Shown here: piece after piece, positions 59,501-63,104 of the stretch
How positions within the stretch are numbered: the stretch's first letter is position 1
Layout: each line of letters starts with the position of its first letter
The notes under the pieces: generated by a model
Seen by the model: the letters and a program-made list of their open reading frames with translations, nothing else
What the model was told of the DNA's origin: nothing
Database searches by the model: none
Made by a program: the position numbers and the translations under genes
NCBI GenBank assembly: GCA_026874595.1
Contig: CM049308.1
Span: forward strand, 40,162,527-40,226,526
DNA from: Sipunculus nudus
Taxonomy: Eukaryota; Annelida; Sipuncula; Golfingiida; Sipunculidae
Direction of reading: 5' to 3'
DNA length: 64,000 bases

Positions 59501-60231
59501 TTGCATTCATATCCTCGTAAACGGCCCATAATCTCAGTATTATGCTAAAAATAATGAATTTACACAATAGTATCCATGTGAGCTCACAACCCAAACTGAA
59601 ACACTGTCTCCATGGACACAGGTCATTTCCTGTATCGCCTGCAAGCTGCCTGCATCCTGTAACCCGTGCGAGTCATGCTTTTGTTCATGCGGTCATAAAT
59701 TTAACAAACACGCCAAGAGGTTCACCAATGTGCTTGGTAAAAATGGAACTTTTGGTTTTATTAGAAAGAACACAAAAAATACTAACCATTGGCCTGGTTT
59801 ATGTTAATTGACAGTGTACCTGTAGGCCATGAAGCAATGTCAGAAATGAAGAAAATATTTGCATCTTCATAAGGCCTTATAATGCGTTCCTCAGACTTAA
59901 ATGTAATGACACTCTGGCGCTAGTAATCTGGTGGTAATGCCAGAGGGTTGATATGACGCTAGCATGTTTGTATGATAATTTGTATCTGCATAATAATACG
60001 AGCATACACCAACAGCCCAACTTTCTTCTTGGTTATGTTTTATTACATTATTCAATTGAGAGACCTTTCTTTTTAAAATATTCAGCTATTAAGACAATAG
60101 AAACAGATTATAAATGTAAACAATCATTGCATATTTTAATACACGTTTATAAAGTTAAAAGTGGATTATTGTATGGTCATGTAATATATTAATGTATTTT
60201 GATTTCAGATGTGCCACCAGCAAGTGACTAG
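12536..60231 (+). CDS. PPP1R37: protein phosphatase 1 regulatory subunit 37 (LRR protein), 12 coding exons in window
   Basis: Joining the 12 exons listed separately gives 783 codons plus TAG in one frame; every junction is GT-AG with matching phase. The encoded order follows vertebrate PPP1R37 from memory: a helical YKKACEKHN start, then consecutive ribonuclease-inhibitor-type leucine-rich repeats (about residues 60-345, with LNLGHNNLTNEG and LRENDIKTGG motifs), a KEPKKEN linker, a charged helix, a long Ser/Glu-rich disordered tail and an acidic C-terminal helix. The human protein is described as binding and inhibiting the PP1 catalytic subunit in the cytosol or nucleus. The N-terminal exon that should hold the KVSF-type PP1 docking motif is not in view. 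The human protein is about 690 residues, so this tail is longer. The span exceeds 47 kb because introns are loaded with transposons. Confidence 0.93.
13877..14430 (+). mobile_element. GTCC-cored repeat, Helentron-like family E (partial)
   Basis: Begins after a T-rich run with ATTGTCCCCCACTG, and an inverted GGGGGGACAGAAATGG-type arm lies about 45 bp on. There follows a CCATCCACCCGTCC core and then three diverged inner units of about 125-150 bp, each with a TTAACGCATTAACTCAAAA-like phrase and a CTAGGTCA...GACC phrase. The organisation is like families A-D, but no 3' hairpin was found. Confidence 0.5.
15575..15660 (+). repeat. tRNA-like SINE head
   Basis: GGTTAAGGTATTGGAC resembles an RNA polymerase III A-box region, and TTTTGAACCCA about 30 bp on resembles a B box. 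No tRNA cloverleaf with an acceptor stem can be drawn, so it is read as a SINE head. It runs directly into the S repeat beginning near 15675, so the two may be one composite element. Confidence 0.45.
15675..15985 (+). repeat. dispersed repeat family S, copy 2
   Basis: Has the leader GCCATGTGGGAGG...TCCTTATTGTGAGAT, the core TGAGGTTCATTCATGCAT and TTTGTGAATATTCCTT, and the terminal phrase ATACCCTCCTGGCAGAGG. One of the most complete of six copies, all on the + strand. No open frame of note. Confidence 0.65.
16690..17017 (+). repeat. dispersed repeat family S, copy 3
   Basis: Starts GAAATCTGCATTTGAAGGAA, continues with GTCATGTGGGGGTGCCTA, the CAGGTTCATTCTTGCATAAG core, a CACAAACAGACACACGAATG run and ATACCCTCCTGCCTGAGG. 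The same ends occur in the copy at 63105-63462. Confidence 0.65.
17461..17634 (+). pseudogene. possible zinc-finger-like relic
   Basis: One frame reads FKEKDDLERHLKTC, which looks like the second half of a C2HC or C2H2 finger (hydrophobic-x-L-x-x-H-x3-C). The paired cysteines that should precede it are not in frame, and the frame then becomes lysine-rich and stops at 17632-17634. It lies just before the DIRS-like element and may belong to another inserted element. Weak evidence; it could be chance. Confidence 0.2.
17912..18071 (+). repeat. left inverted terminal repeat of the DIRS-like element
   Basis: Contains GTATTAATGAGAATTTTCTC, then CGCCAGAGTAAGCCAAC, CTTATTGGGCCTATTAT and GTGTAATCACTTTTTT-like segments. 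The whole stretch recurs inverted at 20611-20771 with only scattered differences. Confidence 0.88.
18734..19670 (+). pseudogene. DIRS-like reverse transcriptase / RNase H remnant, frameshifted
   Basis: Three frames are needed. The first (from about 18734) has the entry region LLDKGAILEVP, GFSSRILLVP and LPIIDLKRL, typical of DIRS and pararetroviral-type RT. The second (from about 19012) carries the catalytic YLDDWL at about 19240-19257. The third (from about 19290) has the downstream PSLQFLGVTLD motif. At least two frameshifts break it, and part of the palm around the first catalytic aspartate is missing or out of frame. Not functional as it stands. Confidence 0.78.
19770..20330 (+). pseudogene. 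DIRS-like tyrosine recombinase C-terminal remnant
   Basis: After a low-complexity A/G run near 19975-19996, one frame from about 20138 reads in the style of DIRS recombinase C-termini: ARAIKALSTS, then GISPNQLVKKAIGSC and HSPAYISRMSNYK. The catalytic Arg-His-Arg-Tyr set cannot be assembled because upstream parts are shifted or absent. It sits directly before the internal complementary region, as expected. Confidence 0.6.
20459..20571. repeat. internal complementary region of the DIRS-like element
   Basis: The first half, 20459-20507, is the inverse of the left outer end (GTTTTATTACATAAACATAA side). The second half, 20508-20571, is the inverse of the right outer end (TTAGTAAACTGTTGTGAGC side). 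In DIRS replication this block bridges the two ends to restore the termini. Its presence shows the insertion arose through that mechanism. Confidence 0.88.
20611..20771 (-). repeat. right inverted terminal repeat of the DIRS-like element
   Basis: Inverse of 17912-18071; starts GAAAAAAGTGATTACAGGAA and ends in AGAAAAGCTCACAAC. The outer extension 20772-20813, with TTTACTAACAAAACC and AGGGAGGGAATGG, matches the second half of the internal complementary region. Confidence 0.88.
20947..20992 (+). CDS. PPP1R37: PPP1R37 coding exon 2 (46-bp micro-exon)
   Basis: Acceptor CATTTCAG, donor GAG|GTAAGT. Encodes GITEFKNRNETFSLR plus the first base of a glycine. This corresponds to human QEFTDLGHRLDCLDLK and starts the LRR domain. 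Phase 0 in, phase 1 out, exactly what exons 1 and 3 require. Its small size and isolation between introns of 8.3 and 11.9 kb make it easy to miss. Confidence 0.88.
21252..23546 (+). mobile_element. Helentron-like family C element, full-length-like copy
   Basis: The 5' head TCTCAGCTGACTTTCAGTCA follows a T run. A GTCC/GGCC core lies at about 21308-21350. Inner units carry repeated GGTCAAAGGTCAAGGTCACA phrases. The 3' end is GGCAGCTGAGCGTCATGACC with the perfect 14-bp palindrome TGACCCATGGGTCA at 23529-23542, then CTTG and T. No protein is encoded, so it is non-autonomous. Confidence 0.7.
23866..25572 (+). mobile_element. Helentron-like family A element
   Basis: After a T run the 5' arm is ATGCCCCCGCC (23872-23882). 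The same arm recurs inverted as GGCGGGGGCAT at 25539-25549. Next come the hairpin GTGTCG-TTC-CGACAC at 25552-25566, AT, and terminal CTAG at 25569-25572 followed by T. An ATTCCGTC core and three tandem inner units of 180 bp (about 23941-24120, 24121-24300, 24301-24480) fill the 5' half; a diverged unit follows the nested insertion. Asymmetric inverted arms plus a subterminal hairpin are hallmarks of Helentron-type rolling-circle elements. Confidence 0.75.
24505..25186 (+). mobile_element. Helentron-like family D element nested in family A
   Basis: Interrupts an inner unit of family A exactly within its T run: the left flank ends CTGTTTTT and the right flank resumes TTTCGCAATGC. The 5' head is AGCCCTCAGCTCATAGGCTG, followed by GATGGGCTATTGTC and a GTCC core at about 24556-24605. 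Two inner units of about 310 bp each carry a TATCTC...AGG phrase. The 3' end is ATATTCTAG then T. No convincing terminal hairpin was seen. Confidence 0.65.
25603..27304 (+). mobile_element. Helentron-like family B element, old copy
   Basis: The 5' arm TTGTATCCCCAGAGAAAGTT follows a T-rich stretch. The 3' end has AGATACACATAGTTGCTTGT, CGGCTACCCATATT and CTAG at 27301-27304, then T. Between them are many diverged units containing a GGCGCCATCTGC-type phrase. It is much more decayed than the B copies at 43641 and 52314, so the arms and hairpin are imperfect. Confidence 0.6.
27661..29613 (+). mobile_element. Helentron-like family C element with tandem inner units
   Basis: The head AGCTCAGTTGACTGTAAGTC follows a T run, with a GTCTGTCAGTCTGTC core. 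At least four inner units of about 330-400 bp repeat an AACTAATGCATTGATC phrase (about 27925, 28268, 28640, 28945). A second head, TTAGCTCAGCTGACTGTG, occurs internally at about 28368. The 3' end is CGGCTGAGTGTCATGACC, an imperfect palindrome TGACCCAATGGTCA at 29596-29609, CTTG and T. Confidence 0.65.
29827..29948 (+). pseudogene. PPP1R37: partial tandem copies of PPP1R37 exon 3 (copies a and b)
   Basis: Copy a starts at 29827 after TTATAG and repeats the exon's first 45 bases or so (GACAAACTCGACCCCAAGCA and onward to GAAGAAGTT), then diverges. Copy b starts at 29901 and is a shortened form reading GACAAACTGGACCAAAAGC before CTTAG|GTAATA. Both keep an AG at the exon boundary. The array continues after the LINE at 32670, so the duplication predates the LINE insertion. 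Confidence 0.8.
29949..32333 (+). CDS. LINE ORF2 fragment: reverse transcriptase plus C-terminal zinc motif
   Basis: An open frame of about 794 codons from the LINE boundary to TAG; host sequence upstream happens to extend it in frame to an ATG at 29901. Reverse transcriptase motifs occur in order: TPGPDGFPAEF, LKNWRPLSMLN, SIDFEKAFD with the first catalytic aspartate, RGVRQGCPLSPYLF, and YADD at 30666-30677. Near the C-terminus is a CTFC...H...C cluster (CX2CX8HX4C, about 31970-32025) typical of the L1/Tx1 clade. It lacks the APE-type endonuclease, so it is a dead-on-arrival copy despite an undamaged frame. Confidence 0.92.
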   Translation, partial: STLKSLQMKKTPGPDGFPAEFYRVFWDHIKEYYINAIKYSFETGTLPTTMRQGILCLIPKKDKDTLVLKNWRPLSMLNTDYKIIAKTLANRLKSVLHILISPDQTGFIKNRYIGENIVKIIDLFAYSKTHNIESYLLSIDFEKAFDFLEWSHIHNTLHMFNFGSAFKKWINILYSDISSCVMNRGWATNYFPVTRGVRQGCPLSPYLFIIASEILAIKIQNNTKIRGINVAGKEHKLIQYADDTALFLTGGQESIKEAILTFQNFQKISGLKVNLDKTVIMPVIENTKNMGDSMKNLGLKWCTEPIKILGIYIHPDWRKMKDINYKEILSKIKAILNIWATRTMSLSGKITIIKAHILSQLTYAFQVLPNPSLNYLKEIEALLYKFIWGGQEKIKRTTLIAPMDKGGLNMIHLKSKMEALKIGWIKRFVSGQTDEGWRQIVNVQFKKLGPLIFQCNLKSDDFRHFSNTCHPFWREVLNIWGKYNFKHVNTCDEILNEILFFNSHIKVGNKIVYNKTLHIAGITSIKDITKYNGEKYVFLSHRELTDKTKVNIKKMQYMSIVDAIPFRWKKELATDTITKTVYNSNLEIVKKMKKVTNTIYKELILKIYIEPSKVVEKWNRDMQGDYQEIVFEAFQNIKKITISEELRMFQFKLLHRCIALNPFLFIIGKKETTLCTFCNSEKETLLHLFYHCRETKKIIFQVKNWVSTLHNGINEEMFDIKSVIFNTTKYSLIDMLLLLTKKFIYNCKCNKTMPTNISFKIYVEQVHNIERNIARKRDKIKSHIEKWDNIHIIF
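29949..32656 (+). mobile_element. 5'-truncated L1/Tx1-like LINE with target-site duplication
   Basis: A perfect 13-bp duplication AGACATGTGTCTT flanks the element at 29936-29948 and 32657-32669. The 3' end is an A tail (about 32642-32656) after an AT-rich 3' UTR with ATGT/GTAT microsatellite-like sequence. The 5' end begins inside the region just before the reverse transcriptase, so the endonuclease is missing, as in typical aborted target-primed reverse transcription. The insertion splits a 60-bp unit of the exon-3 fossil array. The reading frame is intact, suggesting a fairly recent event. Confidence 0.92.
32670..32875 (+). pseudogene. PPP1R37: partial tandem copies of PPP1R37 exon 3 (copies c, d, e)
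   Basis: Exon-like starts lie at 32682, 32742 and 32816, spaced 60, 74 and 60 bp before the real exon at 32876. The d copy is the long form (through ACCTTAGAAGAAGT); c and e are the short form (GGACCAAAAGC). The short c copy ends CTAAG|GTAATA, a plausible donor; in e the GT has become TT. Every start retains TAG|GTGA. None carries the second half of exon 3. Confidence 0.82.
32876..32976 (+). CDS. PPP1R37: PPP1R37 coding exon 3
   Basis: Acceptor CATCATAG, donor GAT|GTGAGT. Encodes residues 49-82, GDKLDHKQVETLEEV then FDLEATHLDDD, the first full leucine-rich repeat strand (human LDYKTCEALEEV and VVDLEQTNLDEDG). Phase 1 in, 0 out. It is distinguished from the five upstream partial copies because only it continues through the second half to a donor in the right phase. 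Confidence 0.92.
33377..33496 (+). CDS. PPP1R37: PPP1R37 coding exon 4
   Basis: Acceptor GTTTTCAG, donor AAAAAA|GTAAGT; exactly 40 codons, phase 0 to 0. Encodes SAVALFDMIEYYESCTKLNV and GPRGWQSCARMMKK, very close to human ALFDMIEYYESATHLNIS. Leucine-rich-repeat region. A 400-bp intron separates it from exon 3. Confidence 0.93.
33551..33852 (+). mobile_element. Helentron-like family C, 5' part interrupted by MITE and L1
   Basis: The head AGGTCAGCTGACTATAATGC follows a T run, with a CTGTCC/CCATCC core and a shortened inner unit (CTAGATGTCCCTAAGTTCTC). Inner sequence of the same family reappears beyond the L1 at about 43037-43620. Confidence 0.6.
33853..34164. mobile_element. MITE with long inverted ends
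   Basis: The left arm 33853-33919 begins GGTAAGTAAAATTCTCAAC and includes GGGACTTACATTGTA. The right arm 34100-34164 is its inverse and ends TACTTACC. About 180 bp of unrelated sequence separates them. The right end coincides with the target-site repeat of the neighbouring L1, so the L1 inserted at the MITE's edge. Confidence 0.7.
34896..38626 (-). pseudogene. L1-like ORF2 (endonuclease, reverse transcriptase, zinc motif), multiply frameshifted
   Basis: The probable start ATG is at 38626-38624. The APE-type endonuclease lies at about 38626-37750 (NVRGLGSHKKR, then VNVYGPNKDD, IAGDFNVTP, RLDYFLISD and TDHSLI). The reverse transcriptase follows at about 37240-36340 (TPGPDGFPAEFY, NWRPLSLLNTDYK, RGVRQGCPLSPY, QYADDTVVTL). 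The C-terminal cysteine-histidine motif CSFCKIEKETIIHLFY lies at about 35280-35200. At least six frame changes or stops separate the pieces, so no functional enzyme is made. Confidence 0.88.
38905..41650. repeat. diverged ~0.74-kb direct duplication within the L1-like element
   Basis: About 38905-39245 plus 40573-40975 (ignoring the inserted transposon) matches about 40985-41650. Shared landmarks include TTTACAAAATCTT followed by an AGAGAGTCGTTAACTA-like phrase, GTTCTTCAA(G/A)TTA-TTTG, and TACTATTATA-TGTTCAA. The copies sit between ORF2 and ORF1, where L1 elements normally have little sequence. Divergence is substantial. Confidence 0.6.
39246..40572. mobile_element. 1.33-kb non-autonomous DNA transposon with TA target duplication
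   Basis: Ends CTGTAGATTCAG and CTGAATCTACAG are perfect 12-bp inverses that continue imperfectly. Each is flanked by TA (39244-39245 and 40573-40574). Both subterminal regions contain CCACGAATTC in opposite contexts. No transposase is encoded. A perfect 15-bp-arm palindrome lies near the centre (39837-39867). The architecture is like the smaller element at 61887-62311. Confidence 0.8.
42092..42950 (-). pseudogene. L1-like ORF1 (nucleic-acid chaperone), frameshifted
   Basis: A start at 42950-42948 gives MSKISTIQTRSKSKSD. There follow a coiled-coil-like region (SKINSIAQSLEYTQ, LRSEIDRLKAENSEK), the ORF1 hallmark IERYSREFNLRLIGVPE, and an RRM plus C-terminal domain with KGHRHIIVKFHSR and FWHGKLIINGKE. 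At least three frameshifts or stops interrupt it. ORF1 proteins of this type form trimers that bind the element RNA. Confidence 0.82.
43037..43620 (+). mobile_element. family C element continued beyond the L1
   Basis: Sequence such as GTACACATCAGAAATTAGGT, AGTTATGGGCCCGAACATGA and a TTTTCATATCATGCACAG-like phrase follows the order of inner units at 4370-4690 and 50700-51020. It therefore continues the element opened at 33551. No 3' hairpin terminus was seen. Confidence 0.6.
43641..44813 (+). mobile_element. Helentron-like family B element, well-preserved copy
   Basis: The 5' arm TTGTATCCGCCAAAA is inverted near the 3' end as TTTTGGTGGATACAA (about 44770-44784). The hairpin GTAGTCG-CTTGT-CGACTAC follows at 44784-44802, then CCGTATT and CTAG at 44810-44813 with T after it. 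A GCCGCCGCTGCCGCCGCC tract lies near the 5' end. About five units contain the 12-bp palindrome GGTGGCGCCACC or a near variant. An inverted relative lies at 52314-53608. Confidence 0.78.
45074..45224 (+). CDS. PPP1R37: PPP1R37 coding exon 5
   Basis: Acceptor TTTTCACAG, donor CTTG|GTACGT. Encodes residues 123-172 plus one base: CMEYLDARHCLLTEQ and MLATLHLENCSLSGRPLLIL. This corresponds to human CLQYLDARNTPLLD and LAVLHLENASLSGRPLM; two leucine-rich repeats. Phase 0 in, 1 out. The donor GTACGT is weaker than the GTAAGT used elsewhere. Confidence 0.93.
45415..45700 (+). repeat. dispersed repeat family S, copy 4
   Basis: Shows the leader CACCATGTGGGTGGTCCTTA, a diverged GGTGACTGCACATTTGTGAA core, CCACACCAAAATCTCATTGA, an ACACACACATGAACGTGAAT run and the terminal CATACCTCCTGGCAAAGG. 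Confidence 0.6.
45835..45975 (-). repeat. tRNA-derived SINE-like repeat, copy 1
   Basis: Shares TCTCTGAGTTCCTGAGGAGA and GACCTTGAGCTCTGGAGTCC with the copy at 46345. Read on the minus strand it has GGACTCCAGAGCTCAAGGTC followed by a GTTGTTCATACCC segment resembling a polymerase III B box. Confidence 0.5.
46345..46455 (-). repeat. tRNA-derived SINE-like repeat, copy 2
   Basis: On the minus strand AGTGGTTAAGTTACTGGACA resembles an A-box region and CACTGGTTCAATATCC a B box. The remainder matches copy 1. It ends only about 50 bp before exon 6. Confidence 0.55.
46503..46648 (+). CDS. PPP1R37: PPP1R37 coding exon 6
   Basis: Acceptor CTCTTGTTAG, donor CTGCAG|GTAACC. Encodes residues 173-221: VAAVKMNETLKELFLADNRL, IQLGNMLKFNHKL and LLDVRNNHLQ. 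Close to human LKMNMNLRELYLADNKL and LGNLLKFNCSLQILDLRNNH; two leucine-rich repeats. Phase 1 in, 0 out. Confidence 0.94.
46649..48791. other. PPP1R37 intron 6 (2.1 kb)
   Basis: More than half is the 43/45-bp minisatellite at 47240-48440. The flanks (46649-47239 and 48441-48791) are AT-rich with nothing recognised. Confidence 0.7.
47240..48440 (+). repeat. 43/45-bp minisatellite, about 27 units
   Basis: The unit runs CTCTTACAGTGGATTGTTGA, then GCCTGTATTGTAACACCAGT, then GATCT. Length alternates between 43 and 45 bp by gain or loss of one CT. Point variants (GAGCC/GTGCC, ATTGTAAC/ATCATCAC) are distributed along the array. It creates spurious open frames on both strands. Each unit contains a pyrimidine run followed by ACAG. 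Confidence 0.95.
48792..48917 (+). CDS. PPP1R37: PPP1R37 coding exon 7
   Basis: Acceptor ACATTTTAG, donor GCACTG|GTGAGA; 42 codons, phase 0 to 0. Encodes residues 222-263 including DVGTSHLCDGLYEQ and LSTVVLWNNQVTYQAMPSLA. This corresponds to human YICEGLKEQRKGL and LVLWNNQLTHTGM; one to two leucine-rich repeats. Confidence 0.93.
49105..49930 (+). mobile_element. Helentron-like family B element, 5'-eroded copy
   Basis: Enters at the AACTCCTCTGAGACTACC phrase shared with 43733-43755 and carries several GTGGCGCCACCTGC-type units. It ends in a degraded hairpin region (GTAGTTGCTTGTCTGCTTCC) and CTAG at 49927-49930 followed by T. The 5' arm is not recognisable. Confidence 0.68.
52314..53608 (-). 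mobile_element. Helentron-like family B element, well-preserved antisense copy
   Basis: On the minus strand it starts TTGTATCCGCCAAAA (53594-53608) and ends with the hairpin GTAGTCG-CTTGT-CGACTAC (about 52325-52345) and CTAG (52314-52317), then T. Six or so GGTGGCGCCACC-type palindromes recur through it. The GC-rich tract near its 5' end has expanded to (GGC)12 as read on the plus strand. It is a diverged inverse of 43641-44813. Confidence 0.78.
53524..53560. repeat. (GGC)12 trinucleotide run
   Basis: Twelve uninterrupted GGC units plus one G, inside the family B element. The corresponding tract in the related copy at about 43697-43720 is shorter and interrupted. Confidence 0.97.
54106..54247 (+). 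CDS. PPP1R37: PPP1R37 coding exon 8
   Basis: Acceptor TTCCATCAG, donor GAAG|GTAAAC. Encodes residues 264-310 plus one base: SSTRSLETLNLGHNNLTNEG and RLKDGLMQNRSLLRLGLQ. Very close to human QSLETLNLGHNPIGNEGVRHLKNGL (shared core LETLNLGHN); two leucine-rich repeats. Phase 0 in, 1 out. Confidence 0.95.
55385..55645 (+). repeat. dispersed repeat family S, copy 5
   Basis: Contains AGGTTCATTCATGCATAAGT, TACATTTGTGAATATTCCTT, ACACACCAAAGCCTAATTGA and TACCCTCCTGGTAGAGGC in the family order. Confidence 0.65.
56427..56727 (+). repeat. 25-bp minisatellite, about 12 units
   Basis: Unit TGGATTATTGCATTTTCATC followed by TCTAT or TATAT, with GGTTTATTG variants. It ends about 45 bp before the exon 9 acceptor, so it occupies the usual branch-point neighbourhood. 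The open frames it creates are artefacts of the 25-bp period. Confidence 0.95.
56773..56939 (+). CDS. PPP1R37: PPP1R37 coding exon 9
   Basis: Acceptor TGTGATCTAG, donor GAAAAT|GTGAGT. Encodes residues 311-366: GAVALAEFVAESPRLLRIDL, RENDIKTGGLMALSLSLKV and LDKEPKKEN. Nearly identical to human AEFIAESPRLLRLDLREN and IKTGGLMALSLALK, the last leucine-rich repeats and the start of the linker. Phase 1 in, 0 out. Confidence 0.96.
57324..58476 (+). CDS. PPP1R37: PPP1R37 coding exon 10 (disordered tail)
   Basis: Acceptor TATAAACAG, donor GGAAG|GTAAAT; 384 codons plus one base, residues 367-750. It starts GVKDYVEQQKRLHEDI and MQRNRDLAQEKE (human SFIETQKALLAEIQNGCKRN), followed by a Glu/Gln/Arg-rich helix and an alanine run (about 57475-57500). 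The rest is Ser/Glu/Asn-rich and probably disordered. Within it, RFIISKVVSAQ (57867 onward) resembles the human HKVFVVTRVESP island. Phase 0 in, 1 out. Longer than the human counterpart as I recall it. Confidence 0.93.
58477..59245. other. PPP1R37 intron 10 (0.8 kb)
   Basis: AT-rich sequence without repeats or exons that I recognise. A stop codon lies 8 bp after the exon 10 donor, so retention would truncate the protein before the acidic C-terminal helix. Confidence 0.7.
59246..59323 (+). CDS. PPP1R37: PPP1R37 coding exon 11
   Basis: Acceptor ATCTTTCAG, donor CAAG|GTTAGA. Encodes residues 751-776: EADEFEKELDAMLASVKTG and IKIEEQQ. This acidic helix matches the human C-terminal NEKELEELLLEAS in position and character. 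Phase 1 in, 1 out. The donor GTTAGA is weak. Confidence 0.87.
59324..60208. other. PPP1R37 intron 11 (0.9 kb)
   Basis: Nothing recognised. The open frame at 59542-59811 lacks splice-site support and similarity to any family I know. Confidence 0.6.
60209..60231 (+). CDS. PPP1R37: PPP1R37 terminal coding exon 12
   Basis: Acceptor TTGATTTCAG, then AT completing an aspartate codon and VPPASD followed by TAG at 60229-60231. The exon continues as 3' untranslated sequence. The phase fits exon 11. The coding part is only seven residues, so homology cannot confirm it; confidence rests on phase, acceptor quality and position. Confidence 0.78.
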
Positions 60232-61760
60232 ATTGTGACTAAGAAGCAACTGACTGTGATAGCCTATCTCTGGTAGACCATGCTTCGACCTAAAACATGT
60301 ATATACTTACTGTGATTATTAACTTTATCATGGGCTGTAAACATTGGGCTTTAGGTATATAATATGCCAAGCAGCTCATTTCTGTGGTTTAGGCATGTTG
60401 GTAGGCCTTGCTGCACTGCTATCTACGTCCATTGAACCTTGTGCTCCACTGCAGCTCAACCATGTGGAAAGTAATGGTGAACAAGCACCAAACTAGTGCT
60501 GCCACCTGTGGGCCATCTTATTTATTACACTGGTTAACTGATTGCGGAAGGGTTTTAAGCAAAATGCTATTTCATTAAGAAATTAAAGCAGCCCTTTGGT
60601 ACATTTGTACAGGCAAGAGAAGACATCCTATTTTCAATTCACTACACAAACTAGTCTTGACTTTTACACTACATACTGAAAGAATGGAAAAGCATGGATC
60701 CTTAAATTTATAATTAAGTTACCAAACAGTTGGTCAGAAGTTAGTATGCTGTAAATAATCTTGAGCTCAGATAAGACAGATACCAATGAAATTGTGATCA
60801 TAATTTATATATAAGGTTAAGAGAACCGGATACAATGCATACAGGTAACCAGGATGATGAAATGTGATCAGGCTGAGCTACATGTGAAATCCAAGTGAAC
60901 TTAGCTTGGGGAAATGTATTGCCTGGTAATTAAGGTGCTGGACGGTTTATGGTCTTGCTGGTTTAACCTTGCAACAAAGGAGTCCACTGGTATCATAAGC
61001 ATCTGTATACTACTACATCTGTGACATGACCACGCATTCACAGACCTTGATTGGGGAACCTTCTCTGGGCCTTTACTTCACGAATAATGAACAAGACTGC
61101 AAGTGTTTAAGCTGAAATCACAACTGTCAATCAAACCCAACCAATAGAATGTACTGTCCACACGCCATCTGAACAAGAATGCATGTGCCAGAAGTGGGAC
61201 AGGCTGATCTGATAGGTTAGATTCTCAATTCCATACTGGCATTGCTAAATGTTTGATCAAAACATCACACCAGTTATCCCAGTAAAACAAGTGTACATCA
61301 GCAAATTGATTTGTTCAGTTGTCTTATTCATTATATATAAGTGCTGGAGAGGGTCACAGAATCAAGGTCTGTGAATGATTAGTCATATGTCACAGACTTG
61401 TTAGTATAAAGATGGGCATAGTAGCTGTCATGAGTCCTCTCAGGACTTTGTGTTCTCAGCCTTTTGATTAAAAATACATTGAAATTCAGAAGTGTTCATA
61501 ACAATGCATTATCAATATCAGTTGTCTTGTGGTCACCTCCATCTTTATTAAAGAGACCGCTTCATCTGCAGCCTGCTGTAACAGTACCTCGGCTGCTAAA
61601 AGTTGCTGTTTATTGAAATCAGAAGTCAATGCAGTACACCATGCTAACCGTGTTCACACTTTTATTTTGCCAAATGTAAAGCTGTTGAAGGTTGAAGGCA
61701 TTCTATGGGTGTAATGTGTGGTCCATGAAGTTTACACTAGATATCAGTGATGTGTAAGTG

Positions 61761-61908
61761 AACTGTACTACTGGCAATTACACATCTTCATCATATTCTG
61801 GTAAATCAATTACTGTGGTTTGCTTCATATTCGCAACTGTACTACTGGCAATTACACATCTTCATCATATTCTGGTAAATCAATTACTGTGGTTTGCTTC
61901 ATATTCGC
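61761..61908 (+). repeat. 74-bp tandem duplication at MITE edge
   Basis: Two copies of 74 bp, 61761-61834 and 61835-61908, appear identical over AACTGTACTACTGGCAATTA, CACATCTTCATCATATTCTG and the first 22 bases of the MITE end. It therefore arose after the MITE inserted. Confidence 0.92.
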
Positions 61909-62311
61909 AAGATTAAATATTTGCAATTTTCATTTTGGCATTATTCACAAGGGTTTAATATTCGCAATTTACCATACAGTAACTTACAAAATGTACATAA
62001 CAATAATTGTAAGTTACCTAATATGTTTGCAAAACTTAACAATCTTAATATTGAACGGGGGAAATTCTTCATACAATAGAGGCTGATATTCAAAAGAATT
62101 GGTATTTTGGCAATCTTTGAATTATGGGCAACATAAAATGTTTGCTAATATTGATGTTACTGGATCATTAAATGTGAGATGCCATTTAAGCTACAGATTA
62201 AATTATGGTTCAGATGTGGGGTATTATTCTCTAAGGTTTTATTTTTGCGAAAATTTCCCCTTTGCGAATTTCGTGAATTTGAAACCCTCATGAACAAAAA
62301 TGCAACCACAG
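61887..62311. mobile_element. 425-bp MITE with TA target duplication
   Basis: Ends CTGTGGTTTGC and GCAACCACAG are inverses, flanked by TA (61885-61886 and 62312-62313). Subterminal phrases such as TATTCGCAAGATTAAATATT and TTTGCGAATTTCGTGAATTT are inverted relatives. No coding capacity. Architecture like 39246-40572, with a different terminal sequence. Confidence 0.8.
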
Positions 62312-63104
62312 TATAACCTGTTCCACTACGCTTGTCATGCTGCTTTTTTTTCCTTATTATTTTTATGTAAGCCATACAAAATTTGCACCAAAGGCAAAAG
62401 TAGAAAATGAGAAATTATTAATATCATTTATGTTTATGAGATAAATAATATTCACTTTATGACCTGATTGATGGACTTGTCTCTTGTATATCCTTGTTCC
62501 CTGCCATGTCCATTTCATGTGGAAAGCTGTTGCAAAGAGTGAACTTGTTTTTCATATTCCATTTAAAATTGTTTACAGGAAATTAACTCAAGTTATAATT
62601 ATTTTTTGCCTTTCACAAAAATAAACAGGAATAACAGGTTTGCAGGCATAGTGGAACAAACTGTAGTTTATCTCATTTGACCAGAAGAAGGTTAAAATGT
62701 ACAGAAACCTTTCAAAGGAGATTTTAGCAGGGACAGTACTTGGGTACAGTGTGTGGACTGTTCAGATATACATTGTATTTCAGATATACAGATCTTGTTT
62801 ATTTTCATCACACCCTGTGCTCCATTGTTATCTTGGGGGAAAATAACAGCAACATATGCCCTTATGTGCCAAATGAATAATAGTAATATGCCTGTTAAGG
62901 TACAAGTGACATATATCTACAGACATGACAGGGTATGTGAAATATGGGAAAGGTGCCCACTACTTTTATGCAAGTCAGTGATTTTTCAGGCTACCTAACC
63001 AAATTTGATGAAGCATTTATTCAGGAAAAAAAAAAACCCAAGTTATGAAACAGTCAGCACCATGGGCTGAATGCATTCTCATATCATCTTAATAAAAACT
63101 AAAA

